From: Chlorobiaceae bacterium
GTDB taxonomy: Bacteria > Bacteroidota > Chlorobiia > Chlorobiales > Chlorobiaceae
Direction of reading: 5' to 3'
NCBI GenBank assembly: GCA_013336025.1
Contig: JAAXUM010000010.1
Location: 1-13,839 of the forward strand
Length of the DNA: 13,839 nt
The notes below the pieces were generated by a model. It did not search any database. It saw only the letters and a list, made by a program, of their open reading frames with translations, and was not told the origin of the DNA. The translations under genes were made by a program, and so were the position numbers. Shown here piece by piece: positions 1-6,938 of the stretch (position 1 is the stretch's first letter; every line of letters begins with the position of its first letter).

Positions 1-142
1 TCAATGTATACAATTGTTTCAATGAGTTCGTGTGATTGTGGAGACTGCTTGAATTTTTCAGTAGGGTGAAAAATCATTCATAATAAGCATTAAACATTTA
101 ATTTAAAACCGGATTTTTTTATATAAGCATCGCGGACACTCA

Positions 143-160
143 GTTCCGGGCGCCCGTAAC
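143..160. promoter_or_regulatory. Imperfect 18-bp palindrome in the hisH leader
   Basis: The segment reads GTTcCGGGCGCCCGtAAC. The central ten bases (147-156) are a perfect palindrome, and the outer GTT/AAC arms also match, leaving one mismatched pair (C146/T157). It lies 18 bases before the hisH ATG, in an otherwise AT-rich leader. It could be a protein-binding operator or, in RNA, a short hairpin with a GCGC loop. No regulator is implied by the neighbours. The symmetry is visible; the function is only inferred. Confidence 0.3.
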
Positions 161-178
161 CATTAACTCTTTTATTGT

Positions 179-784
179 ATGGTTTTTATTGCCGACTATG
201 GGGCCGGAAACCTTCATTCTGTTCAGAAAGCTTTTGATTATCTTGGAATAAACTCTCTTGTCAGCAGTGATCCCCGAAAGCTATTCGGGTATAAAAAAGT
301 TCTTTTGCCGGGAGTGGGAGCATTTGGCCAGGCAATTGATTCTTTGAATAGTTCAGGATTTACCGATGCCGTTCGTGAACATGTCGATAAAGGTGGACAT
401 TTGCTTGGAATCTGCCTTGGCATGCAGCTTCTTCTTAGCGAAAGCGAAGAGATGGGTTCATATTCCGGCATGAATCTTGTGCCTGGAAAAGTTCGGCATT
501 TCAGAAGCACCACCGATAAAATTCCGCAGATAGGCTGGAATTCCATTCGGTTTCAGAAAGAAAGTCTTCTGTTCAGAGGCATGCCGGATGGATCGTTTTT
601 TTATTTTGTACACTCTTATTATTGCGAACCGGAAGAGAATGATGCCGTGGCGGCGGTAACCTGGTTTGCCGGAAATAATTTTTGTTCCGCCATTGAAAAA
701 AATGGTATTTTTGCAGTCCAGTTTCACCCTGAAAAAAGTTCTGAGGCCGGTTTACAGGTGCTGAAGAATTTTGCAGGGTGTTAA
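179..784 (+). CDS. hisH: Imidazole glycerol phosphate synthase, glutaminase subunit HisH
   Basis: This is the glutamine amidotransferase half of imidazole glycerol phosphate synthase. It hydrolyses glutamine and channels ammonia to HisF, which makes imidazole glycerol phosphate and AICAR in histidine synthesis in the cytoplasm. The protein is 201 residues, the usual HisH length. It starts with the typical VFIADYGAGNLHSV segment. The nucleophile Cys79 lies in GICLGMQLL, and the His183/Glu185 pair in VQFHPEKSS completes the class I amidotransferase triad. PQIGWN (116-121) and FVHSYY (143-148) are further HisH signatures. ATG at 179 is chosen because the conserved N-terminus begins there; no Shine-Dalgarno sequence precedes it. 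hisA follows after 22 bases, so the two are probably co-transcribed. HisF is not in the window. Confidence 0.97.
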   Translation: MVFIADYGAGNLHSVQKAFDYLGINSLVSSDPRKLFGYKKVLLPGVGAFGQAIDSLNSSGFTDAVREHVDKGGHLLGICLGMQLLLSESEEMGSYSGMNLVPGKVRHFRSTTDKIPQIGWNSIRFQKESLLFRGMPDGSFFYFVHSYYCEPEENDAVAAVTWFAGNNFCSAIEKNGIFAVQFHPEKSSEAGLQVLKNFAGC

Positions 785-806
785 GAATCGTTTGTTTTCT
801 TTTTTT

Positions 807-1577
807 ATGCTGATAATTCCTGCTATAGACATTAAAGACGGAAGATGTGTTCGGTTGACACGTGGTGATTTCAACCAGCAGAAAATCTACCTCGACAATC
901 CCTGCGACATGGCCATCATCTGGAGGAAGCAGAACGCCAAGATGCTCCATGTTGTTGATCTTGATGCTGCCTTGACCGGCGAAATGGTAAACTTTCTGAA
1001 AATAGAGCAAATCGTTCGTGAACTGGATATTCCGTTGCAGGTTGGTGGAGGAATCCGTTCTCTTGATGCGGTAAAGCGGTATCTTGACATCGGTGTCGGC
1101 CGGGTGGTGATAGGGTCGGCAGCAGTGACAAATCCCCGGTTGATTGAGGAGATATTGAAAATCTATCGTCCTTCAAAAATAGTTGTCGGTATTGACGCAG
1201 AGAATGGTGTGCCTAAAATCAAGGGGTGGACTGAAAGCTGTGGCATGAAGGATTACGAACTGGGGCTTGAGATGAAGCAAATGGGTATTGAACGCGTTGT
1301 CTATACCGATATTTCAAAGGATGGCATGATGCAGGGGTTTGGTTACGAAAGCACCAAGCGGTTTGCTGAACTTACCGGTATGAAAGTGACTGCATCCGGT
1401 GGCGTCACCAGCTCGGATGACCTCATGAAGCTGGTTGATCTGCAGCAGTACGGGGTTGATTCAGTTATTATCGGTAAAGCCCTGTATGAGTGTAATTTTC
1501 CATGCCAGGAGCTTTGGTATAACTTTGAAGAGGATATCTGTATTGATCATAACTTTTCCACAGCAAGGAAGAAGTGA
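807..1577 (+). CDS. hisA: Phosphoribosylformimino-AICAR-phosphate isomerase HisA
   Basis: HisA performs the Amadori rearrangement of ProFAR to PRFAR, the step just before HisH/HisF. It is a (beta/alpha)8 barrel of 256 residues. IIPAIDIKDG places the catalytic Asp at residue 8 and VVGIDAENG places the second catalytic Asp at 130. QVGGGIR (78-84), ASGGV (196-200) and IIGKALYE (221-228) are the phosphate-binding loops; TDISKDG (167-173) is also conserved. The frame is open back to a TTG at 771, overlapping hisH, but that would add 12 non-conserved residues, so the ATG at 807 is preferred. It follows a run of T and has no Shine-Dalgarno sequence. The catalytic-end pattern (Asp8 and Asp130, not a HisF-type N-terminus) favours HisA over HisF. 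The gene is probably in an operon with hisH. Confidence 0.97.
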   Translation: MLIIPAIDIKDGRCVRLTRGDFNQQKIYLDNPCDMAIIWRKQNAKMLHVVDLDAALTGEMVNFLKIEQIVRELDIPLQVGGGIRSLDAVKRYLDIGVGRVVIGSAAVTNPRLIEEILKIYRPSKIVVGIDAENGVPKIKGWTESCGMKDYELGLEMKQMGIERVVYTDISKDGMMQGFGYESTKRFAELTGMKVTASGGVTSSDDLMKLVDLQQYGVDSVIIGKALYECNFPCQELWYNFEEDICIDHNFSTARKK

Positions 1578-1630
1578 TACGGTGATCGGGGCAGAACGAG
1601 GCCTTCCTTATTCAACCATCATGAACATCT

Positions 1631-2239
1631 ATGGCGCCCGAAGAGGATATCGTGCTGAAACAGCAGGTTGAGGCTCTTGTTTTTGCCTCTGAAGAAGCAA
1701 TAACCCTCTCGACGATAAGGCAGATTACCGGCCGTTCACTCAGTTTGAGCGGGCTTGATGCTCTTGTTGAACAGCTTAACAGCGAGTACGCCTCATCGGG
1801 CAGGAGCTTTCGGATTCGCAAGATTGCCGAAGGGTATCGATTTTTCAGCGAATCCGCATTCGATACTCTTCTGAAAAAACTCATGGCGCCGAAAATCCGG
1901 AAGAGGATTTCTCAGTCCATGCTTGAAGTTCTGGCGGTTATCGCCTATCAGCAACCGGTTACAAAAGCAGAAATTCTCCAGGTGCGAGGCGTAAGTCCTG
2001 ATTATTCTCTCGATCGCCTGCTTGAGAGGGGATTTATTGAGGTACGAGGGCGTGCTGATTCCCCCGGAAAACCCCTCCAGTACGGGACGACAAAAGAGTT
2101 TTTGGATCTGTTCAATCTTTTTTCGCTCCGTGATTTACCAAAACTTCGTGAAATTGAGGAAATTATACAGGAAAATGAGGAGCAGGAGTATCTTGCTTCA
2201 AGGAGTGACGATAACGATTATAATGAGAGGAACGATTGA
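1631..2239 (+). CDS. scpB: Segregation and condensation protein ScpB
   Basis: ScpB is the winged-helix (kite) subunit that, with the kleisin ScpA, completes the Smc condensin complex in chromosome segregation. The 202-residue protein has the expected two winged-helix domains, about residues 8-85 and 92-165. The second holds the family signature: SMLEVLAVIAYQQPVTKAEI (96-115), then RGV, then KPLQYGTTKEFLDLFNL (147-163). The tail from residue 174 is acidic and low in complexity, as is usual for ScpB. The ATG at 1631 fits the conserved N-terminus (QQVEALVFASEEAIT) and lacks a Shine-Dalgarno sequence. It follows hisA by 53 bases. scpA is not adjacent, and smc lies at the far right on the other strand, so complex members are split between operons. 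The scpB-rluB order is common in bacteria. Confidence 0.95.
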   Translation: MAPEEDIVLKQQVEALVFASEEAITLSTIRQITGRSLSLSGLDALVEQLNSEYASSGRSFRIRKIAEGYRFFSESAFDTLLKKLMAPKIRKRISQSMLEVLAVIAYQQPVTKAEILQVRGVSPDYSLDRLLERGFIEVRGRADSPGKPLQYGTTKEFLDLFNLFSLRDLPKLREIEEIIQENEEQEYLASRSDDNDYNERND

Positions 2240-2244
2240 AGGAG
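2239..2244 (+). promoter_or_regulatory. Shine-Dalgarno sequence for the RluB-type gene
   Basis: AAGGAG lies 10 bases before the ATG at 2255 and starts on the last base of the scpB stop codon, so translation of the two genes may be coupled. It is the only clear Shine-Dalgarno match I found before any gene in the window, and it supports the start at 2255. Confidence 0.75.
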
Positions 2245-2254
2245 ATCGGGGAAG

Positions 2255-2986
2255 ATGAAAGAAACGGAAGAGGAGAGCGGGATACGAATCAACAGGTATC
2301 TTGCAATGTGCGGCATAGCATCAAGAAGGGCGGCGGACAAGCTTGTTGCTGACGGTCGTGTAACGGTTAACGGTAAAATTGCAGATGAACCGGGATTAAG
2401 AATTCAGCCATTCAAGGATGAGGTTATTGTAGACGGACGAAAATTTGTCGTGCCTGAAGCAAAAAAGGTCTATATCCTGCTCAATAAACCGAGAAATGTT
2501 ATTACCACCAGCCATGACGAGAAAGATCGTGAAACGATTCTTGATCTTGTATCCGTGGATGAACGGGTTTATCCGGTAGGTCGGCTTGACAGGAAAACCA
2601 CCGGCGTTAGTCTTTTGACCAATGACGGAATTCTTGCACACCGCCTGATGCACCCGTCGTCAAATGTAAAAAAAGAGTATATTGCTGAGATGGACAAGCG
2701 CTTCCCCCAGGGGCTTCTTTCGCAGCTTGTTGGCGGGATGAAGCTGAAGGATACCGGTGAAAAGGTGAGTCCCTGCCAGGCAAAACTTCTTGACGATGGC
2801 ATGAGGATCTGGCTCAGCATTCATGAAGGAAAAAATCACCAGGTGAGAAGAATGCTTGAAACACTTGGTTTCGACGTAACAAAACTTGAACGGGTTGCCT
2901 ACGCTGGTCTGAAAGCCGGAGACCTCCGGCGTGGAGCCTGGCGCCACCTGAGCAAGAACGAAGTGCGGGAGTTGTATCGATTGTAG
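2255..2986 (+). CDS. rluB: RluB/RsuA-family rRNA pseudouridine synthase
   Basis: This enzyme isomerises a uridine in rRNA to pseudouridine; the family includes RluB and RluF (23S) and RsuA (16S). Residues about 9-56 form an S4 RNA-binding domain (INRYLAMCGIASRRAADKLV, then GRVTVNG). The catalytic domain starts with YILLNKPRNVITT. The motif GRLDRKTTGVSLLTNDG (109-125) holds the catalytic Asp112. KKEYIAEMD (139-147) and HEGKNHQVRRMLETLG (190-205) complete the signature. At 243 residues it is compact, near RsuA/RluB core length, without the long basic tail of enterobacterial RluB. RluB is favoured over RsuA by its place next to scpB, a common arrangement, but the target nucleotide cannot be proved here. 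It follows scpB by 15 bases. Confidence 0.92.
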   Translation: MKETEEESGIRINRYLAMCGIASRRAADKLVADGRVTVNGKIADEPGLRIQPFKDEVIVDGRKFVVPEAKKVYILLNKPRNVITTSHDEKDRETILDLVSVDERVYPVGRLDRKTTGVSLLTNDGILAHRLMHPSSNVKKEYIAEMDKRFPQGLLSQLVGGMKLKDTGEKVSPCQAKLLDDGMRIWLSIHEGKNHQVRRMLETLGFDVTKLERVAYAGLKAGDLRRGAWRHLSKNEVRELYRL

Positions 2987-3034
2987 TGCTTTTGAGTAGC
3001 AGCAGTTTTCAGCAACAGACCTGTTTTATAACGT

Positions 3035-5098
3035 ATGGCCCGTTTGCATCTTCTGCAGAGTTGCCGCCGGATGTTTTTGTCCGTTCTGCTTTTATTTGTT
3101 TGCGGCATCACTTTTTTGCCTGTTCCCTGTTATGGACGGGACGAATTACAGAGATTTCTTGAACAGCGCGAGTTTGACGGAGATATTGAGCAACTTGCTT
3201 TGCAGCTTGAAGATCTCCGATCGAATCCTCTTCTGCTCAACACCATCGACCCCCAGGAGCTTCGCGTTTTACCCTGGCTCAACTCTGCCGATATTCAGGC
3301 CATTGCACTCTATCGCAGGGACAAAGGTCGCATCCGCTCGAAATCTCAACTTGATGACGTTATCGGCAAAGAGAAAGCCTCGGCAACGCTTCCCTTTATA
3401 ACGTTCAGCGACAGGGATGTTCCTCGTGAAGCGGGTTCAGCATGGATTCCTTCGGGAACGCTTTACAGCCGTGTTTCCTGGGACACCACCGTTCGAGACG
3501 GCATAAAGGACGGTCGGTACGCAGGAGAGAACTACAAACTGTACAACAGGTTACAGGCTGGCATTCCACATTTTAAAGTCAGTCTGGTTCAGGACAAGGA
3601 TATCGGAGAGTCAGATGTAACTGATTTTCTCTCGCTGAGCGTTAACGGCTATGATATCGGCGCTCTTAAAAGCGTTGTGCTTGGCAACTATGAGCTGAAT
3701 TTCGCGCAGGGACTTCTGATGGGTCAGGGCAGGTTTTTTTCAAAAGGTTCTGACCCTGCCAACAGTGTGCGACTTGCTTCAAAGCGCCTGTCCGGTTATG
3801 CGTCAAGTTCGGAATATGGATTCATGCAGGGTCTGGCTGCTTCCGTCGTTCTGGATCCGTTTGAACTGACCGCATTTTATTCCGACAATCTTGTTGATGC
3901 GAGAATTGCTACCGACAAAAAGACAGGATTTCGCTCTATCACGAGTCTTGATGATGCCGGTTATCATCGCACCAATACCGAAATTCTCAGAAAAGACAAT
4001 GTCCATGAAAAGGTTTCCGGCGCTAACCTGCTGGTTCATTTCAATAATGGTCTCCTGAAGGGTAGTGCAGGAGGAACCCTGCTTCACTATGCCTATGATG
4101 AAGAACGGGAACTTCCTGATGGCTCCACAACCTCTTCAGCCAATCTTTTCGGATTTGAAACTGCATTTTCTCTCGGTGACCTGAGCGTGTTTGCCGAGGC
4201 TGCATTTTCCGAAAAGCCTGAAGATTTTTCATGGATAGCGGGTGCGGAATACGAGATAGTAAAAGGTCTCGATCTTCAGACGGCCATTCGCAACTACGGG
4301 GTTAACTATTTTTCACCCTTTGCCGGCGCTTTTGCTGAACGTGGCGACGATGCGTCCAACGAAGAGGGGTACTATATAGGCCTTGAGGCAAAGTTCAGTA
4401 AAAAACTCACGGCAGCAGCTTATGTTGACTGGTTCAGGTTTCCTTCGCTCAGCGGCGATAATGACTACCCTTTTGCTTCTGAAGGCTATGATACCAGGTT
4501 CTATCTGACCTGGAAGCAGACGCCTTCAGTTGTCTGGAACCTGCAGCTTCAGCACAAGGAGAAAGAGGAAGCCAGAAAGCAGTGCCCGCTTGTTAACGGG
4601 GCCTGGATTCCATGCAAGGATAGCAAAACGGTCTATACCGCGTTACCGGTGGTCAGCGACCGGGCCAGACTCTATTGTGACGTGATGCCATCCCGGAAGT
4701 TTCATTTGAGAACACTCGGGGAGGTGAAGCGGGTGGTCAACGATTTCCGTGCAGGCGATGAGCGCTTGTTCGGGTACCTGCTTTACCAGCAGGTGCACTA
4801 TGAATCAGGGCCGTTGAGTTTCAAGGGTCGGGTGACGCTTTTCAATACCGATGACTTCGATTCTGCAATCTATGTCTATGAGGATGATCTCCCTCTGGTT
4901 TTTAACACCGCAATGTGCAGCGGCAGGGGAAAGTCGCTCATGTTGCTTGCATCATGGGATGTTATGCAATCCATGACTCTCGGGGCAAAATACGAGGTGA
5001 CCTGGTACACCGACAGGGATTTGTACAGTTCAGGCGCTGATCAGCGGGATACCAGCGCTCCAGGTACCGTTACACTCGGGTGTTCACTGAGATTTTAG
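3035..5098 (+). CDS. Exported HhH-domain protein with predicted outer-membrane beta-barrel
   Basis: The function is unknown. The 687-residue protein begins with a basic stretch and a hydrophobic core (residues 13-30), a signal peptide probably cleaved after about Gly34. Cys32 is not in a proper lipobox. Residues about 68-112 form a ComEA-like helix-hairpin-helix region (LLNTIDPQELRVLPWL, then IQAIALYRRDKGRIRSKSQL). From about residue 140 to the end the sequence is rich in alternating polar/apolar strands, such as GYYIGLEAKFSKKLTAAAYV (445-464). It ends in LGCSLRF, a terminal Phe as recognised by the BAM machinery. The block RNYGVNYFSPFAGAF (419-433) followed by NEEG resembles large HhH proteins I recall from Bacteroidota. 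Cys517 and Cys527 might form a disulfide. The start could also be Met13 (3071). It follows rluB by 48 bases and overlaps the convergent Sua5 stop codon. Confidence 0.85.
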   Translation: MARLHLLQSCRRMFLSVLLLFVCGITFLPVPCYGRDELQRFLEQREFDGDIEQLALQLEDLRSNPLLLNTIDPQELRVLPWLNSADIQAIALYRRDKGRIRSKSQLDDVIGKEKASATLPFITFSDRDVPREAGSAWIPSGTLYSRVSWDTTVRDGIKDGRYAGENYKLYNRLQAGIPHFKVSLVQDKDIGESDVTDFLSLSVNGYDIGALKSVVLGNYELNFAQGLLMGQGRFFSKGSDPANSVRLASKRLSGYASSSEYGFMQGLAASVVLDPFELTAFYSDNLVDARIATDKKTGFRSITSLDDAGYHRTNTEILRKDNVHEKVSGANLLVHFNNGLLKGSAGGTLLHYAYDEERELPDGSTTSSANLFGFETAFSLGDLSVFAEAAFSEKPEDFSWIAGAEYEIVKGLDLQTAIRNYGVNYFSPFAGAFAERGDDASNEEGYYIGLEAKFSKKLTAAAYVDWFRFPSLSGDNDYPFASEGYDTRFYLTWKQTPSVVWNLQLQHKEKEEARKQCPLVNGAWIPCKDSKTVYTALPVVSDRARLYCDVMPSRKFHLRTLGEVKRVVNDFRAGDERLFGYLLYQQVHYESGPLSFKGRVTLFNTDDFDSAIYVYEDDLPLVFNTAMCSGRGKSLMLLASWDVMQSMTLGAKYEVTWYTDRDLYSSGADQRDTSAPGTVTLGCSLRF

Positions 5099-6066
5099 GT
5101 GGTGCCATTTTTACTGTCATGTTCACCCGATGCCCGCATAAGCCTGTCGTGAATTGCCCGTCCCAAGCCTTTTTGTTCCGGCAGTTCACAATAGATGACG
5201 CTGATTCCCTCTCGGTCACAGGTACGAAAAAAGCTGAACAGGGATCTTGCATACTCTTCAATGCTCTGGCAGACGCTCACCATACGGATACCTTCAGGAG
5301 GTTTTGATAAACCGATATAGGCTGAGGATGGCGTGATCTCTGAAGGTTGTTCTCCCCTGCGGCAGAGCCTGATGGCTGCTTTGGGTGCATAGTGGGGGTA
5401 TTTCAGCCCCGGACTTTTCGGCTTTTCGTCCTTCATCCCGGTTTTTCGCGCTTTCATCGCGGGAAGTATACGCTGAAGCTCTTCAAGGGTAACCGCTCCT
5501 TCACGAAGCAGCACAGGTTCATGTTCCGAACAGTCGACAATCGTGGATTCAAGCCCGACAATACAGGGTTCTCCCCTGAGAATGCAGGGTATTTTACCGT
5601 TAAGATCGTGAAAAACCGCTTCCCAGGATGTAGAGCTTGGTTTTCCGGAAAGGTTTGCCGATGGAGCTGCTACAGGTGCGCAGCATAGACTGAGGAATGC
5701 TCGTGCAAGAGGATTTTCAGGGCATCTGACTCCTACAGTGTCAAGCCCGGCCGTAACCGCATCCGGTACGGTTTTCTCTTTTTTCAGCACAAGAGTAAGT
5801 GGTCCGGGGAAAAAATGTTCAATGAGCAGGGTGGCTTCCGGTGATATCTCCGATGCGACTTTTGATACCTCTCCGGCATTGTGGATATGCACGATAAGAG
5901 GATTATCTGTTGGGCGTCCTTTTGCCAGAAAAAGTTTTTTAATAGCTTCGGGAAAGCATATGGCTGCGCCAAGTCCATAAACGGTTTCGGTAGGGAAAGC
6001 GACAATATTTCCTTTATTGAGTATTCCGGCAGCTTTTTCGGGTGAATCGGTGAGCAGTGTCTGCAT
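5095..6066 (-). CDS. L-threonylcarbamoyladenylate synthase, Sua5 type
   Basis: The enzyme makes threonylcarbamoyl-AMP from threonine, bicarbonate and ATP, the first step toward t6A at position 37 of ANN-decoding tRNAs. It is the long Sua5/YwlC form (323 residues), not the short TsaC form. The YrdC domain (about 1-200) shows GNIVAFPTETVYGLGA (19-34), KGRPTDNPLIVHI (49-61), FFPGPLTLVLKK (85-96), APSANLSGKPS (134-144) and LESTIVDCS (172-180). The linker SPGLKYPHYAP (218-228) leads to the C-terminal Sua5 domain (about 230-315). ATG at 6066 is preferred; a TTG at 6093 would overlap the upstream stop codon and add nine non-conserved residues. It follows the membrane kinase-like gene by 17 bases, so the two are likely co-transcribed. 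TsaB, TsaD and TsaE must be encoded elsewhere. Confidence 0.95.
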   Translation of the reverse strand: MQTLLTDSPEKAAGILNKGNIVAFPTETVYGLGAAICFPEAIKKLFLAKGRPTDNPLIVHIHNAGEVSKVASEISPEATLLIEHFFPGPLTLVLKKEKTVPDAVTAGLDTVGVRCPENPLARAFLSLCCAPVAAPSANLSGKPSSTSWEAVFHDLNGKIPCILRGEPCIVGLESTIVDCSEHEPVLLREGAVTLEELQRILPAMKARKTGMKDEKPKSPGLKYPHYAPKAAIRLCRRGEQPSEITPSSAYIGLSKPPEGIRMVSVCQSIEEYARSLFSFFRTCDREGISVIYCELPEQKGLGRAIHDRLMRASGEHDSKNGTT

Positions 6067-6083
6067 GGTGTTACAAAAGATAA

Positions 6084-6860
6084 CTAACGGCAAAAAGAGA
6101 GTGCTTCAATTTGAAGAGGCAGAAATATCTGGTAGGTTATCAGTCCTGTGGCAGCGCTCAGCAGGGGAATGGTAAGGTTGTCGTCAACCTTGAACCATCC
6201 GATTCGAATCACAAAAGCCTCAATAACGGTTGCTGTTATCGCCATGACGATACCCGCGCGGATATCAAGGTTTGGTACAATTGCAGCAACGATAAGAGCT
6301 GAAATAAAAAATGCGGCACTGCCTTCAAGACTTTTGTCTCCGAACCGGTGACGTCCGTATATCTTGCCGACAATTGCGGCAACCGTATCCGATATGGCCA
6401 CCATGGAGAATGCGGTTATTGCAATGACTTTAGGGAAAAACAGGACAAGCAGAAGAGCCGACATGGTAATGCATGTTGCGCCGTTAAGGTGTGGCTTGCC
6501 GCCGATGAGCTCATGTTCACGGAGCATTGCTCCGAAGTTCCGGTGATACCAGGCGGTAACGGGTGGGAAAAAGTTTTTGAGGATATCAACCAGAAAAAAA
6601 CCCAGAAAAAGCGGTAGCAGCAGCATGAGAGCAAAGTCCCGACTGATATGGCAGTAGATCACGACAATGGAAAGCGACGAAAGATGGATGGCTTTTCGGG
6701 CAATCTCATACTTCAGGCCAAGCCTGTCACGAGTTTCTGCTGCATTGGAGGTCTGCTTTATCAAGGTTGTTCCGCTTTTTCGGCGTTTATCATGCTTGCG
6801 TGAATACAGGGAATTATCAGAGGGGAATATACATTGAAAAAGCCGTATGAGGAAGGTCAA
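6084..6860 (-). CDS. Dolichol/phytol kinase-family integral membrane protein
   Basis: This is a polytopic inner-membrane protein of the SEC59/DGK1/VTE5 kinase family, sometimes annotated as phosphatidate cytidylyltransferase. Members phosphorylate a lipid alcohol (dolichol, phytol or diacylglycerol), often with CTP. About seven hydrophobic segments are visible from residue 61 to 248. Family motifs are RKAIHL (55-60), GGKPHLNGAT (120-129), SDTVAAIVGKIYGRHRFG (157-174), KSLEGS (176-181) and DDNLTIPL (226-233). In a phototroph, phytol or another prenol is an attractive substrate, but this is inference. The start is uncertain: the frame opens with TTG at 6860, while TTG at 6764 would give 226 residues and a more usual N-terminus. 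Neither has a Shine-Dalgarno sequence. It lies upstream of the Sua5 gene in a probable operon. Confidence 0.8.
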   Translation of the reverse strand: MTFLIRLFQCIFPSDNSLYSRKHDKRRKSGTTLIKQTSNAAETRDRLGLKYEIARKAIHLSSLSIVVIYCHISRDFALMLLLPLFLGFFLVDILKNFFPPVTAWYHRNFGAMLREHELIGGKPHLNGATCITMSALLLVLFFPKVIAITAFSMVAISDTVAAIVGKIYGRHRFGDKSLEGSAAFFISALIVAAIVPNLDIRAGIVMAITATVIEAFVIRIGWFKVDDNLTIPLLSAATGLITYQIFLPLQIEALSFCR

Positions 6861-6938
6861 GTTTGCCTGCGGATCAACCGGATAGAGATTCTTCGTCAGT
6901 CTGAAAAATTTCTCGTGGTGCAGGCAGCATAGACTGTT

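Noticed and set aside
1..69. Plus-strand frame open from the window edge to TGA at 69, possibly the end of an upstream gene
   Set aside because: Only about 22 codons, Cys/Ser-rich and unrecognisable; too short to claim as a gene end.
83..130. ATAAGCAT repeated at 83-90 and 123-130 before hisH
   Set aside because: Eight AT-rich bases twice in 50 is weak, and neither copy pairs with a good -35 box, so no promoter is claimed.
771..806. TTG start for hisA overlapping hisH
   Set aside because: The added 12 residues are not part of the HisA fold, and the ATG at 807 begins exactly at the conserved first strand.
573..1010. 145-codon minus-strand open frame opposite hisH and hisA
   Set aside because: It lies wholly antisense to two genes with intact catalytic motifs and has no recognisable protein features; a shadow frame.
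1582..2256. GATCGGGG-AGA repeated just after the hisA and scpB stop codons
   Set aside because: A single short, imperfect match; the second copy is explained by the purine-rich rluB leader.
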